A stretch of 18,604 nucleotides of DNA from Vairimorpha apis BRL 01 (GCA_000447185.1 KE647206.1:15527-34130), one strand, 5' to 3'; shown: positions 9,047 to 18,604, counted from the stretch's first letter. Numbers and translations are program-made. The notes: a model not told the origin generated them from the letters alone.

Positions 9047-12000
9047 TTAATGTTTATTGAGAGTAATAAGCATAAAGAAAAAAAATGATATATCTATTTA
9101 TTACCGTAAATTTTTCTTGTTTGTTATAATAATTACAAGCTAATATATATAATTGGTTTTAAACAACGGGTATATACTTGATTTTATATTTACATAATCA
9201 TTTTAATTAATGCTAAATTTTTAAATTTTAAAGAATTTTAAAACTTGTAGTTCTAAATCTCGATTATCTATTATTTAATATTAGTAAATGTTACTAAAAA
9301 AAATAAATATTTCGCATTTATTATTTTTGATTATTTAAACATATAAAAATAATTAAGAACATAAAAAAAATTAAAATGTTCATTTTTAGATGAAACAATA
9401 AATTTATATTTAGTACTGCAATATTTAATTAATTTCGTTTTAATTATACTTAAATTGTTATCATAAATGTTATAAAACATATAAATTTGATTTATTTAAT
9501 AAAATAAAATCAATATATTGAGTTACTTGTTTTTTTGAAAAATAATTTGTTTAATGTTTTTTATATATAAATGTAAAACCATTATATTTTAAAATATGGT
9601 TTTTATTAAGAAATTAAAATTTCTTTATTTTAGTAATTAAATGATCTAACAAACAAAGTTAATTTAATTTTTTTAAACAATATGTTAATAATTGAATAAT
9701 TTAAAAATATTTTTATACAACTTTAATTAAAAAATTAAATTTTACAATTACAAGATTATTTATAAAAAAAATCTTCAGATTATTATATTTTGTTAATAAA
9801 CATAAACTTAAATATATTTTTTATTTTATTGTAGTAGAAGTTTGCATGTTTTATATGGTTTTGCTGACCAATTAAATGATTTATATTTAGTTTTTAGAGT
9901 TATTATTGTTTTATTTAAAATTCATGATAATTAAGTATTTAGATACAAATATTAATTTTTAACTTTATAAAATAAATAACTAAATAATAGTTATATTTAA
10001 ACAAAATATTTTTAATTTGAATAATAAAATATGAAGTTGTATTATTTTCAATAATTTAATTATAAATTTTAAATTCATTAGTCAAAAAGTAAGTAAGTTA
10101 TTTTTTATGAATATTTTATAAGATTTATCATATAAAGTATTTATGATGATTATAATTTATTCAAAATCTACATTTCAATTCGATGAAAAGAAATATTTTA
10201 ATATTACTTTTTTTTACTTTGATTAAAAATTTTCAGTTTATAAATATAACCAAAAACGATAAAAAATATAAAAGTTGTGTAATAGATACTATCAAAAAAT
10301 TAATTGTTGTAAATAAAAATATTAAAAAGTGTAATTTTAACAAATATATAATTTTAAGTTTTTTCATATTTTAAACGACTATTAATGAGTAAATTATTTT
10401 AATTTATCAACATTAAAAAACTGATAAAATTAAATTCTAATAACATTAAATTTAACACATTAATTGATTAAAGAACAAAGTTTTAATTTATATTTTTCAT
10501 TAAAATTAAAAAAAATACAAAAATAAACATAATAATTATTCGTTTTTACAGATAATATAATTTTAATAAAAAAAACATTATGTTGTTGCATATCTGTACA
10601 AAATAAAAATATAAAATAATCATTACTTTATTATACTGAGGTTATAGATCAATTGTATTTAAAAATTTATTTATAATATTTAAAAGATAGAAAATCTACT
10701 AACATAACATTTTTAAACAAAAAATCATTGTCGGAAAATACATTTATTGTTTTTTTAAAAACTTAATAATAAAAAAAATATAAAGATTATAGATTCAAAA
10801 ATGTTTATTTTTATAGTATTAAAAAAACAAAATTTAATGAATTTATTTTCTATGTATCATTTCTTTATGTATACTGTAACAAATACTCTATTTAACTAAA
10901 AATTAACTCATTCAATAAGAATTAATATTATTTTTAAAAGAAATGATATTATTTTTATTTAAAATATAATACGCTGCAAATTTATTATTATAAAATTTTA
11001 ATACATTACATTATATTTGTTTTAATACAATAAAATATGTTTTTTTAAGAAATTTTTTTAGTTTAAGTTGATTTTAACATAAATTTTTATTTATATATTA
11101 TGGCTTTTTTTAAAAAAACCAAATATATTAAAAACAGTTTAATTAAATATAAATTAATACATTTAATATAATAAAAAAAAGTTAATTTTTAAAGTATTAT
11201 TGAAATAAATAAAAACATCAATTAAATTTATATTGAATTTGAAATAATAATTATTTTAAAAAATATATTCACAAACTTTGCTAGATTATTTTAATATGAA
11301 AATCTCTATATTAAGATTTTAAAAATTAAAATTGTTTATGAGTATTATGAAAAATAGAAAAAATCGACTATTTAGAAATAAAGTTACTAATATTATTCAT
11401 ATAATTTCTCATTTTAATATTTAATAATTTATATAAAATTTTTAAAAGTCTACTAATTTACAAGTAACTGAAAACCGAATTTATCTTAATTCACAATGTT
11501 AAGTTTGTTTAAAAAACCTTACATGATCTATTAATATACAGTTTAAGTTATTATCTGTATAAGCATTTTGTCTTTTTATAAACACAGAGAAAGTGTGCTT
11601 AAATTTTTTTAGCTATTTCATTTAAAATCGTTATAAATTTATAATTTTTTTATAAATAAATTTTAAAACATTATTTTTAACTCTAACTATTATGTTGAAT
11701 TTCTTTTTATAATTTTTGTATTAATAAATTAAAATTCATATAAAAAGTCATATATGTCTTATTTCTTCTGAGTAATAAAAGAAGCTGTAATTAAATTTAT
11801 AAATTTCATTACATGAACTACATTTCAATGAAGAAAAATAACTAATTAACTTTAAAAATATCCTATTTTTTTAAAACATAATTTAATTCATTTTAACATT
11901 AAATACTAAATTTTTAATTTAATACTTTATCTATAAATAATATAATTACTCAAAAGTGTTTTCTAAATGGTTATATGATAAACGTAAATTTATTAAGCTC

Positions 12001-14288
12001 TAATAATAAATTAATTAATATTTTTCAAATGCTTTTGATTTGAATCATCACAAGATTTAAAATAAAAATTTAACGATAAATTATTTAAAATATTACATAG
12101 AAAAAATTAAAATTTAGATCAATAATAACGTGTATAATTTTTTTTTTACAATAAACAAATAAAAAAATCGATATTTTTTATAATATTAAATTTACAATTT
12201 AATAGTTGTTTGCAATTTAAAATCTTATTTTATAAATATGCATATAAATATTATAAACAAATTTTTTGTGTTTAAACTATTTTTTACATTTTCATAAATT
12301 TTTAGTATCGAATTTTTTATTGTTTTACAAAATTTATATTTTTTAAATATCTATTTTTTAAAAATTATTAAAACAATAACCAATTATAATTAATTACATA
12401 TATAAATTTATATTTAATATTAAAAATGAACGTAAATAAAATTTTTTTTAAGAAGATAAATAAAATACAAAATTTAAAGTATTATAAAAATAAAAAATAA
12501 TTTTAAATTATTACAAAAAAATTACGATAAACAAAGTTTTAATAATTTTAAGAATATTATTTTAAAAATAAAATTTTTGATAACATATTTTAATTTATTA
12601 TAACTTAGATAATTTTTTTAAACATGCATATCTTTAAATAAATAATTTGTGTTAGCTAATTTTTTATTTTGCTTGCTAAATTTATTTATCATTTTAAGTT
12701 GAATATAATTTTATTATAAATACATTCAAAAAATGCATTACAAAATAATTTGAAATTTAAACTGATGAAGTTTAAATAATTAAACATTTATTATTTTATT
12801 CATCATGACAATTACTTAAAAAAATTTGCTACTCTTTTTTTTCTTTTTATAAAAAAAATTTATACCAAGATATATGTTATAATTTATAAGATACAAATTA
12901 ATTATAAATTTTGATTATTTTATAAAAAAATTACTTTTAAAATATTATATACTGTTTGTTTTATATGAGATATATAATTAATTTCAAAGATGTATTTAAA
13001 TCAAAATATAGCTTACATTAGTTGAGTATAAAAAAAATCATTTTAAATATTTAACTTAAATATTCTGTTAATATAAAATTTTATCTGGTTAGACTACTTA
13101 AAGTTTAATTCCAAATTCACAAAAAAATTTATTTACCGTGTCAAAAAATTAATATTTGATTTATTTTTAGATAAAAAATAAAACATCTATATCATAATAT
13201 TATAAATTTTATCTATATATTAACTAAACAAAAGAAAAAAATTAATTCTTCAATTGAATAAATAAGATTAAGTAATAATTACAACCAAAAATTCTAAAAT
13301 ATTTTATAATTACTTTTTAGTTTAATTTATTTCTAATAATAATCAGTTTAATATTTTTATTTAAGTATTAACAAATTTAAACAAAAAAAACTATTTAATT
13401 ATAATGTTTGTTCAAACTTTATATTCTAAATTATTTATTATTTTAAACTTCTGATGTATTATGTTAATTATATGTAAAACTAAAAATTTTTGACAATGAA
13501 AGTTATATTTTTTAGTATTAAAATTTTATATAGAATAATACATATGTAATAGAGATATTAGAAAATGACTATATACAAATATTTATTTAATTATATTAAA
13601 ATATAAATAAAAATTATATATTTATTTTGTTTTTATTTATTAAAATATTATTTTAGTATTCTAATTTTTTTACACTTAATATAAAATTATCAAATATTTA
13701 TTTTAGTAAAAACTAAAAAACAAGTTAAAATTTGTTTTGTTAGCAAATTAATAATTAAAATAAAACATATTATATATATATTGCAAATATAAAAAAAATA
13801 TTTAAGATATACTATACGTATATATGTTGATTTTTTATATAAAAATTCAAATAAACATTTTTAATTTTTTAAATTAAATATATAATAAAACATTCATCTG
13901 TGATCTTAAATATCTGTAATCATAAAATATATTATTCTCTTCTAAACAAAATTACAAAAGATTTCTTTTTAAAATATTTTAAAGAAATATGTTGTACTGT
14001 AAAAAATCTTTATTTATAAATACGAGCATCGTTATTAATAAAATTATAGAAATTAAAGCTAAAATATAAATGTCTTTATTTTTAATATAAATGTAGTTTT
14101 TTCTATTATTTTTTCGATATTTGTTTTCATTTTATTATTTCTTAATTTACAAAATTATAATTGTTTTTTAAATGGTAAAGTCATATCTTTTTTAAATTTA
14201 CAAAATAAATCTAAAAAATTTAACATATAAAATGATTTCAAATTTTAAATATATATATATTTTGATATATCTCTATATACAAAAATAG
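9047..14288. other. Gene desert, extremely A+T-rich
   Basis: More than 5 kb with no supportable gene, RNA or element. The longest open stretches are about the length expected by chance when stops are common but start codons and poly-Lys/Asn/Ile/Phe codons are also common. One 30-odd-codon stretch on the plus strand near 9830-9935 (LHVLYGFADQLNDLYL) looks slightly more protein-like and is listed as a finding. Imperfect palindromes occur near 9577-9605, 11103-11122 and 13961-13989. Confidence 0.6.
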
Positions 14289-14293
14289 AAAAA
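14289..14293 (-). terminator. Pol III terminator of tRNA-Asn
   Basis: A run of five T on the minus strand begins directly after the discriminator base. A second run of five T follows at 14285-14281 as a backup. This is the usual RNA polymerase III stop signal. Confidence 0.85.
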
Positions 14294-14366
14294 CGCTCCT
14301 GGAGGGACTCGAACCCTCAACCTTTCGGTTAACAGCCGAACGCGCTAGCCATTGCGCCACAGAAGC
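14294..14366 (-). tRNA. tRNA-Asn (anticodon GUU)
   Basis: This tRNA delivers asparagine to AAC/AAU codons, which are very frequent in this genome. The 73-nt gene folds into a canonical cloverleaf. The acceptor stem pairs GCTTCTG with CAGGAGC (one T-G wobble) with discriminator G. The D stem pairs GCGC with GCGC. The anticodon stem pairs TTCGG with CCGAA around loop CTGTTAA, giving anticodon GTT. The variable loop is AGGTT. The T stem pairs GAGGG with CCCTC around TTCGAGT. The internal Pol III promoter is present as box A (TGGCGCAATGGC) and box B (GGTTCGAGTCC). There is no intron and no encoded CCA, as is normal for nuclear eukaryotic tRNA genes. The D-arm and anticodon arm closely resemble other eukaryotic tRNA-Asn genes. 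Nothing suggests a pseudogene. Confidence 0.97.
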
Positions 14367-15021
14367 TTTGTTGCAAACAAAAATAGTATTTTAAATTATA
14401 CTATTCAATTAATTTAATATAGTTTAAAATTTATCGAATATTATTAATTTATATTTTCTTAATAGTTAAATAAAATTGTATAGTACAACCAATAAATTTG
14501 AATCTAAATTTAATTACATAAAGAATGTATATATAATTTTATTAATAATTAAAGTTTGAAAAATATTAGTTTTTATAATATTAATTAATAGAAGTTAAGA
14601 AAAAATAGATTAATTTTTATGTTATTTTATTATTCATTTCATTTTCAAGTAGATTTAATAAATTGTTCTCATTTTTTTATTTAATAAATATGACAAAGAA
14701 AAAATTTAAAATTTATAAATTGAATTTGTTATGATATTTTTTAGTATTTCATAAAATTTTCATTGTAAAAATATAAGAATACTATTTAAATTTCACTTAT
14801 GATTTACAAGTATTTAATTTATGATTGATTAATTATGAAACTATATAAAAAAATAAAATTAGCAAATTATTGTTATAAAAAATTTTTACTAATTTTAATA
14901 TATCTAAAAATTAAAACTTTTGATATATAATTTTTCTGTTTAAGTTTCTTTTTAAAAAAAATCAAAAAAGTCAATTTGTTATACTAATATACAAAAACAA
15001 AAAAAATTGTTTATTAACCAT
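14367..15021. other. Intergenic, no gene seen
   Basis: A+T-rich sequence upstream of the tRNA gene. I see no coding fragment or element. No obvious upstream Pol III element can be picked out against the A+T background. Confidence 0.55.
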
Positions 15022-15110
15022 TTAACTGCGTTCGACGTGTATACACGTCATTGCTAAAATTTAAGTACTCATCAAGTGAGTAATTTAAATAACAGAAATA
15101 TAAAGGTTAA
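15022..15110. mobile_element. Possible miniature (MITE-like) piggyBac derivative
   Basis: An 89-bp segment starts and ends with TTAA (15022-15025 and 15107-15110). Its left end, TTAACTGCGTTCGACGTGT, shares CTGCGTT and GACGTGT with the left terminal repeat of the piggyBac-like element at 706-730. It contains a perfect 16-bp palindrome, GACGTGTATACACGTC (15034-15049), and a 6-bp stem with 5-nt loop (TACTCA...TGAGTA, 15066-15082). It has no coding capacity. The right end does not visibly mirror the left, and TTAA is common here, so the right boundary is uncertain. A solo transposon end is the alternative. Confidence 0.45.
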
Positions 15111-15202
15111 AAAAATAAATCTAAAACTATAAAAAATTAAAATTATAATCAACAAACTTACAATAAATATTCAACAAAACATACTTTATAATAAAAATCA
15201 AT

Positions 15203-15514
15203 TTATAGTATTAAAAAAATTTCAAGTATATAACATAAATTTTTATCATCAAAAAGTTCATTTGTTAATTCCTCTAAAAATTCATATTTTTTATGTTTAA
15301 ATCCAATCTTTTCATCTTTTGATATTTTAATAACAATATAATAAAAATCTTTATCATACTTTTCTACGCATTGTTCAAATGATGTTAAAAATCTATAAGT
15401 TGGTTTGTTTTGTATTTTTTTATTTAAATTTATTTTTATTTTATATCCAATTATATTTTTTATATTTTTGTGTTTAATATTTTTTATTTCGTAATTTTTA
15501 ATGTTGGATTGCAT
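15203..15514 (-). CDS. Hypothetical 103-residue Lys/Ile-rich protein
   Basis: I do not recognise this protein. It is 103 residues and very basic at the N-terminus (residues 1-38 contain many Lys and Asn, e.g. NIKHKNIKN). A more structured part from about 40 to 100 reads as helix (FLTSFEQCVEKY), strand (FYYIVIKIS), strand (KIGFKHKK), helix (EFLEELTNELFDD), followed by a hydrophobic end (YILEIFLIL). No signal peptide or obvious membrane segment is visible. An open run of this length is unlikely but not impossible by chance at this composition. Support comes from the mix of Glu, Asp, Phe and Tyr and from AACCATT just before ATG (15517-15523), a motif also found upstream of the RING gene. It sits between tRNA-Asn and 5S rRNA on the same strand. 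A small alpha-beta protein is the most that can be said. Confidence 0.5.
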   Translation of the reverse strand: MQSNIKNYEIKNIKHKNIKNIIGYKIKINLNKKIQNKPTYRFLTSFEQCVEKYDKDFYYIVIKISKDEKIGFKHKKYEFLEELTNELFDDKNLCYILEIFLIL

Positions 15515-15516
15515 TG

Positions 15517-15523
15517 AATGGTT
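15517..15523 (-). promoter_or_regulatory. AACCATT motif next to start codon
   Basis: AACCATT lies two bases upstream of the ATG of the 103-codon ORF. The same heptamer occurs upstream of the RING gene. C-containing motifs near start codons are known in microsporidia, but whether this is one is inference. Confidence 0.3.
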
Positions 15524-15663
15524 AAAAATTTAAAAATATTTAAAATACTATAGTGTGATATAATTTTAAGTTAAAAAAATTATTTTTAAATTTTACAAAA
15601 ATAATAGTAAATTTAATATTTTAAATTATATATATGAATAATTTAAATGTCAAAAACAATTAT

Positions 15664-15668
15664 AAAAA
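15664..15668 (-). terminator. Pol III terminator of 5S rRNA
   Basis: Five T in a row on the minus strand directly follow the closing strand of helix I of the 5S rRNA, as expected for RNA polymerase III termination. Confidence 0.8.
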
Positions 15669-15783
15669 TTACAGCACCCTGCTTTCCCAAGCGGTCTCCC
15701 ATCTTAGTACTAACAAGGCTCTTACTGGCTTAACTTCGGAGATCTGACGAGTTCCGGTGCTTTACAGTAGATATGGCCGTAAT
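15668..15783 (-). rRNA. 5S ribosomal RNA
   Basis: 5S rRNA is part of the large ribosomal subunit and is made by RNA polymerase III. About 116 nt, near the usual 118-121. The 5' and 3' ends form an 8-bp helix I (ATTACGGC with GCTGTAAT). Universal eukaryotic blocks are present in order: ACGGCCATA, then AGATCTCCGAAGTTAAGC in the loop B/helix III region, then TTAGTACTAAGATGGGAGAC and CGCTTGGGAA in the loop E/helix IV region, then GGTGCTGTAA. The second block overlaps the internal box A and the GATGGGAGACCGC block corresponds to box C, which TFIIIA-type factors bind. It stands alone, not in a 45S-type unit or visible tandem array. Ends are set by helix I and the T run and may be off by one or two bases. 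Confidence 0.96.
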
Positions 15784-16090
15784 TAAAATATACAGATAAA
15801 ATTATTTATATAAATATATTGTTTTATATATAATAAAAGATTTATTGTTATAACTTCCTATCATATATTTTATTAATTAACATTTTTATTTAAGCTTATA
15901 AATTATTTTTACAAAATTATTTAAAATTTTGAAAACGTTAAAAGAATTATCAGTACATTACATAATATAAAAATTATTAAAATAATAAAAATAATATTGT
16001 AAAAATTATAATAACTTATATTAATATTAAAGTCAAAACATTTTTTTTAAAATAGAAGAATTACATGTTAATTAATCCAATAAAAATAAA
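15784..16090. other. Intergenic upstream of 5S rRNA, no gene seen
   Basis: A+T-rich, with no coding fragment. It ends at the 50-bp tandem array. Confidence 0.55.
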
Positions 16091-16290
16091 TCAAATTATT
16101 ATTTATTATTAGAAATCAAATTAATATTAAAATTTATAAATCAAAATATTATTTATTATTATAAATCAAATTAATATTAAAATTTATAAATCAAAATATT
16201 ATTTATTATTATAAATCAAATTAATATTAAAATTTATAAATCAAAATATTATTTATTATTATAAATCAAATTAATATTAAAAATTATAAA
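16091..16290. repeat. Tandem array, 4 copies of a 50-bp unit
   Basis: Four head-to-tail copies start at 16091, 16141, 16191 and 16241. The unit begins TCAAAATATTATTTATTATT and ends AATTTATAAA. Copies 2 and 3 look identical. Copy 1 differs at a few positions in its first half and copy 4 at one position near its end. The outer copies are the most diverged, as expected for an array renewed by slippage or unequal exchange. The unit contains no G, and C occurs only in the two ATCAAA half-sites. Confidence 0.93.
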
Positions 16291-17402
16291 AAGTATGTAG
16301 TATAAAAACATTGATTATTTTAATTATTTTCTGATGATATAGATAAACAAAAATATTATAAAATAACATAACAAATTTATTAAATATTTAATTTTCATAT
16401 AGATATTATTTGAATTCGGAAAAAAAATGAATTTGTTAAAATATTTAAATGTTATTTAATTAAAAATAAATTTATTATATAACATTGATTTATATATTTA
16501 AATTCTATAATCACACATTTATATAGTTTTATAAAAACTTTAAAAACACAGTTAAATAAATATTAAAATATTTTATTTAAAAATTATTGAAAAATGAAAT
16601 ATCAATATAATAAGTACATAATAAACTTTAAATCAAATTTAACGTTTTTAGTTTTAAATAAATTACACATTTTATTACTATAAATTATTGATAGAAAATT
16701 TTTTATAATAAAGACATTTCTTATATTATTAATTTAAACATTTTTGTAACTTTATTTGAAAATTTAAACTATATTTATTTGTAAGAAAAAAAATAAATTT
16801 TTATCAAATAAATTAAATTGTTATCATTATACATATATTTTAATAATTAATTTTGTACTTAGCAATATCAACACTTAACTAAATTAATTAAGCTACTAAA
16901 ATATGTTTGAAGTTAGATAAATATATTAAATAAACTTATTGTTTAATATTAATAAATTATATCAAACAAAAAACATAAAATTTAGGATATTTAAAGTTTT
17001 TCATATATTAAATATAAGTTTTTATATTTTCTACATTTAAAACACATTTAAATTATTACTACTTGTAAATATGAAACATTTAATTAGTATGTAAATAATC
17101 TATATAATTTGGAAATAAAATTTTGATTGTAAAATAATTTAATTATGTATATAATTTTTCTGTTTAATTCAAACTATTAGATGTTACTTTATGAATTTTT
17201 ACAACTTGAAATTTTTAATTAAAATATATATTTATAAAATGGTCTTTTTAATTAGATCGAATAAATTTATTATTTTTTATTTTATAGTTTAATTAAATGT
17301 GTTTTATAAAAAATAAATTTATTAAAAAATTTAATGTTTTGCAATTAAAATAATTTTGACATAAAATATAGATTAAATATTTATTAAATAAATTTATTTA
17401 TT
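16291..17402. other. Intergenic between two repeat arrays, no gene seen
   Basis: A+T-rich, with stops in all frames. No recognisable gene, RNA or element end was found. Confidence 0.6.
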
Positions 17403-17685
17403 ATGAAAGTAAAGATTGTTATTTTTAATTAAACTTAATCTAACATATAAAAATATATTTATTGCTGATTAACATAAAAATTAATATTATTATTTTAATT
17501 AAACTTAATATAACATATAAAAATATATTTATTGCTGAATAACATGAAAATAAAGATTGCTATTTTTAATTAAACTTAATCTACCATACAAAAATATAAT
17601 TATTGCTGATTGACATGAAAATAAAGATTGCTATTTTTAATTAAACTTAATCTACCATATAAAAATATATTTATTGCTGACTAAC
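17403..17685. repeat. Tandem array, 4 copies of a ~71-bp unit
   Basis: Copies start at 17403, 17474, 17544 and 17615 (spacings 71, 70, 71). Each contains TTTTAATTAAACTTAAT, then an ATAAAAATATATTTATTGCTG-like stretch and AACATGAAAATAAAGATTGC-like joins. Copy 2 has lost the AAAGATTG part. A further partial, degenerate copy may begin at 17686. The array lies downstream of the RING gene, ending about 200 bp from its stop codon. Confidence 0.9.
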
Positions 17686-17890
17686 ATGAAAAAATAAATA
17701 TTATTATTAATCAAGATTAATATAATATAAAATTATTATTTTTATTTTAAATAAATTTTATATATAATAACATATTAAAAATAATTTTATATTAAAATAA
17801 CCTTAAAAATTAAATTATCATTAATTTTTACAATAAAAACAAAAAACATATAAATGACTTAATTTAATTTAACCAACAAACAACAACACT

Positions 17891-18301
17891 CTAATTTCTA
17901 ACTAACTGTTTTCTACAAGTAGGACAATTCATTTTATTATCCAACCACTTATCAATACACTTATCATGAAACATATGCTCACACTCCAATAATCTAACAT
18001 ACTCATCATTTAAAAAATGTTCTAAACAAACATAACAACAACTAATTTCAGTCTTAATTGTATTAAATTTTTTACGTGGTATTTCGTCTAACAAAATGCG
18101 TTGTTTATTTAACATAGTTGAAATTAATACATACAAAACTGTAAACACAATTAAGAATAACAATAATGGTATATGAAAAAATAAAATTATTATTAATAAA
18201 TTAAGAAGATGGATACTGTCAGTTTGAGTATATGATGGTTCTGTGGTTGTTTTAGGTATTATATTTGGTGATGTGTTAATAAGTTGTCGCGTATTGTTCA
18301 T
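17891..18301 (-). CDS. Transmembrane RING-H2 finger protein (putative E3 ubiquitin ligase)
   Basis: RING-H2 proteins bind an E2 enzyme and promote ubiquitin transfer to substrates. The protein has 136 residues. Residues 1-30 are polar and Ser/Thr-rich with no clear cleavable signal. Residues 32-64 are strongly hydrophobic, long enough for one long or two short membrane segments split at Pro45. Residues 65-87 are a basic linker. The RING-H2 domain spans 89-129 with all eight ligands: C89-x2-C92-x14-C107-x1-H109-x2-H112-x2-C115-x10-C126-x2-C129. The usual Trp after the sixth ligand is present (CIDKWL, W119), as is the Pro in NCPTC (P127). Only seven residues follow. This layout matches small endomembrane RING-H2 ligases, with the RING probably facing the cytosol. 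The ATG at 18301 is the only sensible start. Substrate and membrane are unknown. Confidence 0.93.
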   Translation of the reverse strand: MNNTRQLINTSPNIIPKTTTEPSYTQTDSIHLLNLLIIILFFHIPLLLFLIVFTVLYVLISTMLNKQRILLDEIPRKKFNTIKTEISCCYVCLEHFLNDEYVRLLECEHMFHDKCIDKWLDNKMNCPTCRKQLVRN

Positions 18302-18324
18302 TTTTTTTAATTTTTTAGACGGTT

Positions 18325-18340
18325 AATGGTTCCATTTATA
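18325..18340 (-). promoter_or_regulatory. Putative core promoter of RING gene: TATAAA and AACCATT
   Basis: On the minus strand TATAAA (18340-18335) is followed by AACCATT (18331-18325) and a further AACC, about 20-40 bases before the ATG. TATA-like strings are common in this A+T-rich DNA, so the C-containing motif is the more informative part. Assignment is by position only. Confidence 0.3.
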
Positions 18341-18474
18341 AAGTTTTGTTTTTTTTTGAAACGTAATTAAAACATTGAAAATGATTATTTATTGTATTTT
18401 TGTATTATTTGTTGTAAGATAGATTATTTTGTATAAGTGGATAAGAAATAAGAAATTTTAATATTTGTAAATGT

Positions 18475-18580
18475 AAATACGTTTTTATTGAAATATAAAT
18501 TATAGAATGTGTATAAAAATAAATGTATATTTGTATATTTAAATACGTTTATTATTTGAAAGAGATAAATTATAGAATGT
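18475..18580. repeat. Two imperfect direct repeats upstream of RING gene
   Basis: AAATACGTTT begins at 18475 and again at 18541, and each is followed, after a variable A/T spacer, by ATAAATTATAGAATGT (18495-18510 and 18565-18580). Spacing is 66-70 bp. They lie about 175-280 bp upstream of the RING start codon and could be the edge of a longer array beyond the window, or regulatory copies. Confidence 0.65.
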
Positions 18581-18604
18581 TATGAGATTTCTTAAAATTA
18601 AATA

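Noticed and set aside
10183..10374. 63-codon plus-strand frame with a signal-peptide-like N-terminus
   Set aside because: Several open runs of this length are expected by chance in 18.6 kb at this composition. The product is only F/I/K/N-rich, and no AACC-type motif or homology supports it.
11103..11122. Palindromic T-run/A-run as a transcription terminator
   Set aside because: No gene lies next to it, and such palindromes are expected in DNA that is nearly all A and T.
16091..16290. CRISPR array
   Set aside because: The units are contiguous 50-bp tandem copies with no unique spacers, in a eukaryotic setting.

Overview
The window reads as a gene-poor, extremely A+T-rich stretch of a small eukaryotic genome, most likely a microsporidian. 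Reasons: an intronless K/N/I-rich coding style, a eukaryotic-type 5S rRNA gene and tRNA-Asn gene each ending in a Pol III oligo-T, a eukaryotic RING-H2 membrane protein, fungal/animal-type piggyBac and Ty3/gypsy remnants, and leucine-rich-repeat remnants. The species cannot be fixed from the sequence. The very low gene density fits the expanded, TE-bearing microsporidian genomes better than the compact ones. Another very A+T-rich protist or fungus is not excluded.

Layout. (1) 1-705: intergenic DNA with one long hairpin (450-499). (2) 706-4876: a dead composite mobile element, visibly richer in G+C than its surroundings. A decayed piggyBac-like transposase (about 3450-4615, minus strand) is joined without any visible LTR to a decayed Ty3/gypsy gag-pol (about 918-3438, minus strand). 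Both lie between related inverted ends (706-730 and 4853-4876). The retroelement has lost its reverse-transcriptase core and RNase H by an internal deletion. (3) 4877-7322: A+T-rich DNA with one short LRR-like trace. (4) 7323-9046: a decayed leucine-rich-repeat gene on the minus strand that shows only when several frames are read together. (5) 9047-14293: more than 5 kb with no supportable gene. (6) 14294-15783: the functional-looking core, all on the minus strand: tRNA-Asn(GUU), a short TTAA-bounded palindromic element, a 103-codon ORF of unknown function, and 5S rRNA. (7) 15784-17890: intergenic, with two clean tandem-repeat arrays (4 x 50 bp and 4 x about 71 bp). (8) 17891-18301: a 136-residue transmembrane RING-H2 protein, followed upstream by short direct repeats.

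The genes do not form a pathway. The clearest biological story is genome decay: two transposon classes and one LRR gene have been reduced to frameshifted relics, with several conserved Trp codons (TGG) turned into stops, the direction expected under strong G:C to A:T pressure. The same transposon-end sequence recurs at 15022 as a miniature element. I did not find a convincing new functional system; the closest candidates are the miniature element, the 103-codon ORF and a shared AACCATT motif upstream of both intact ORFs.
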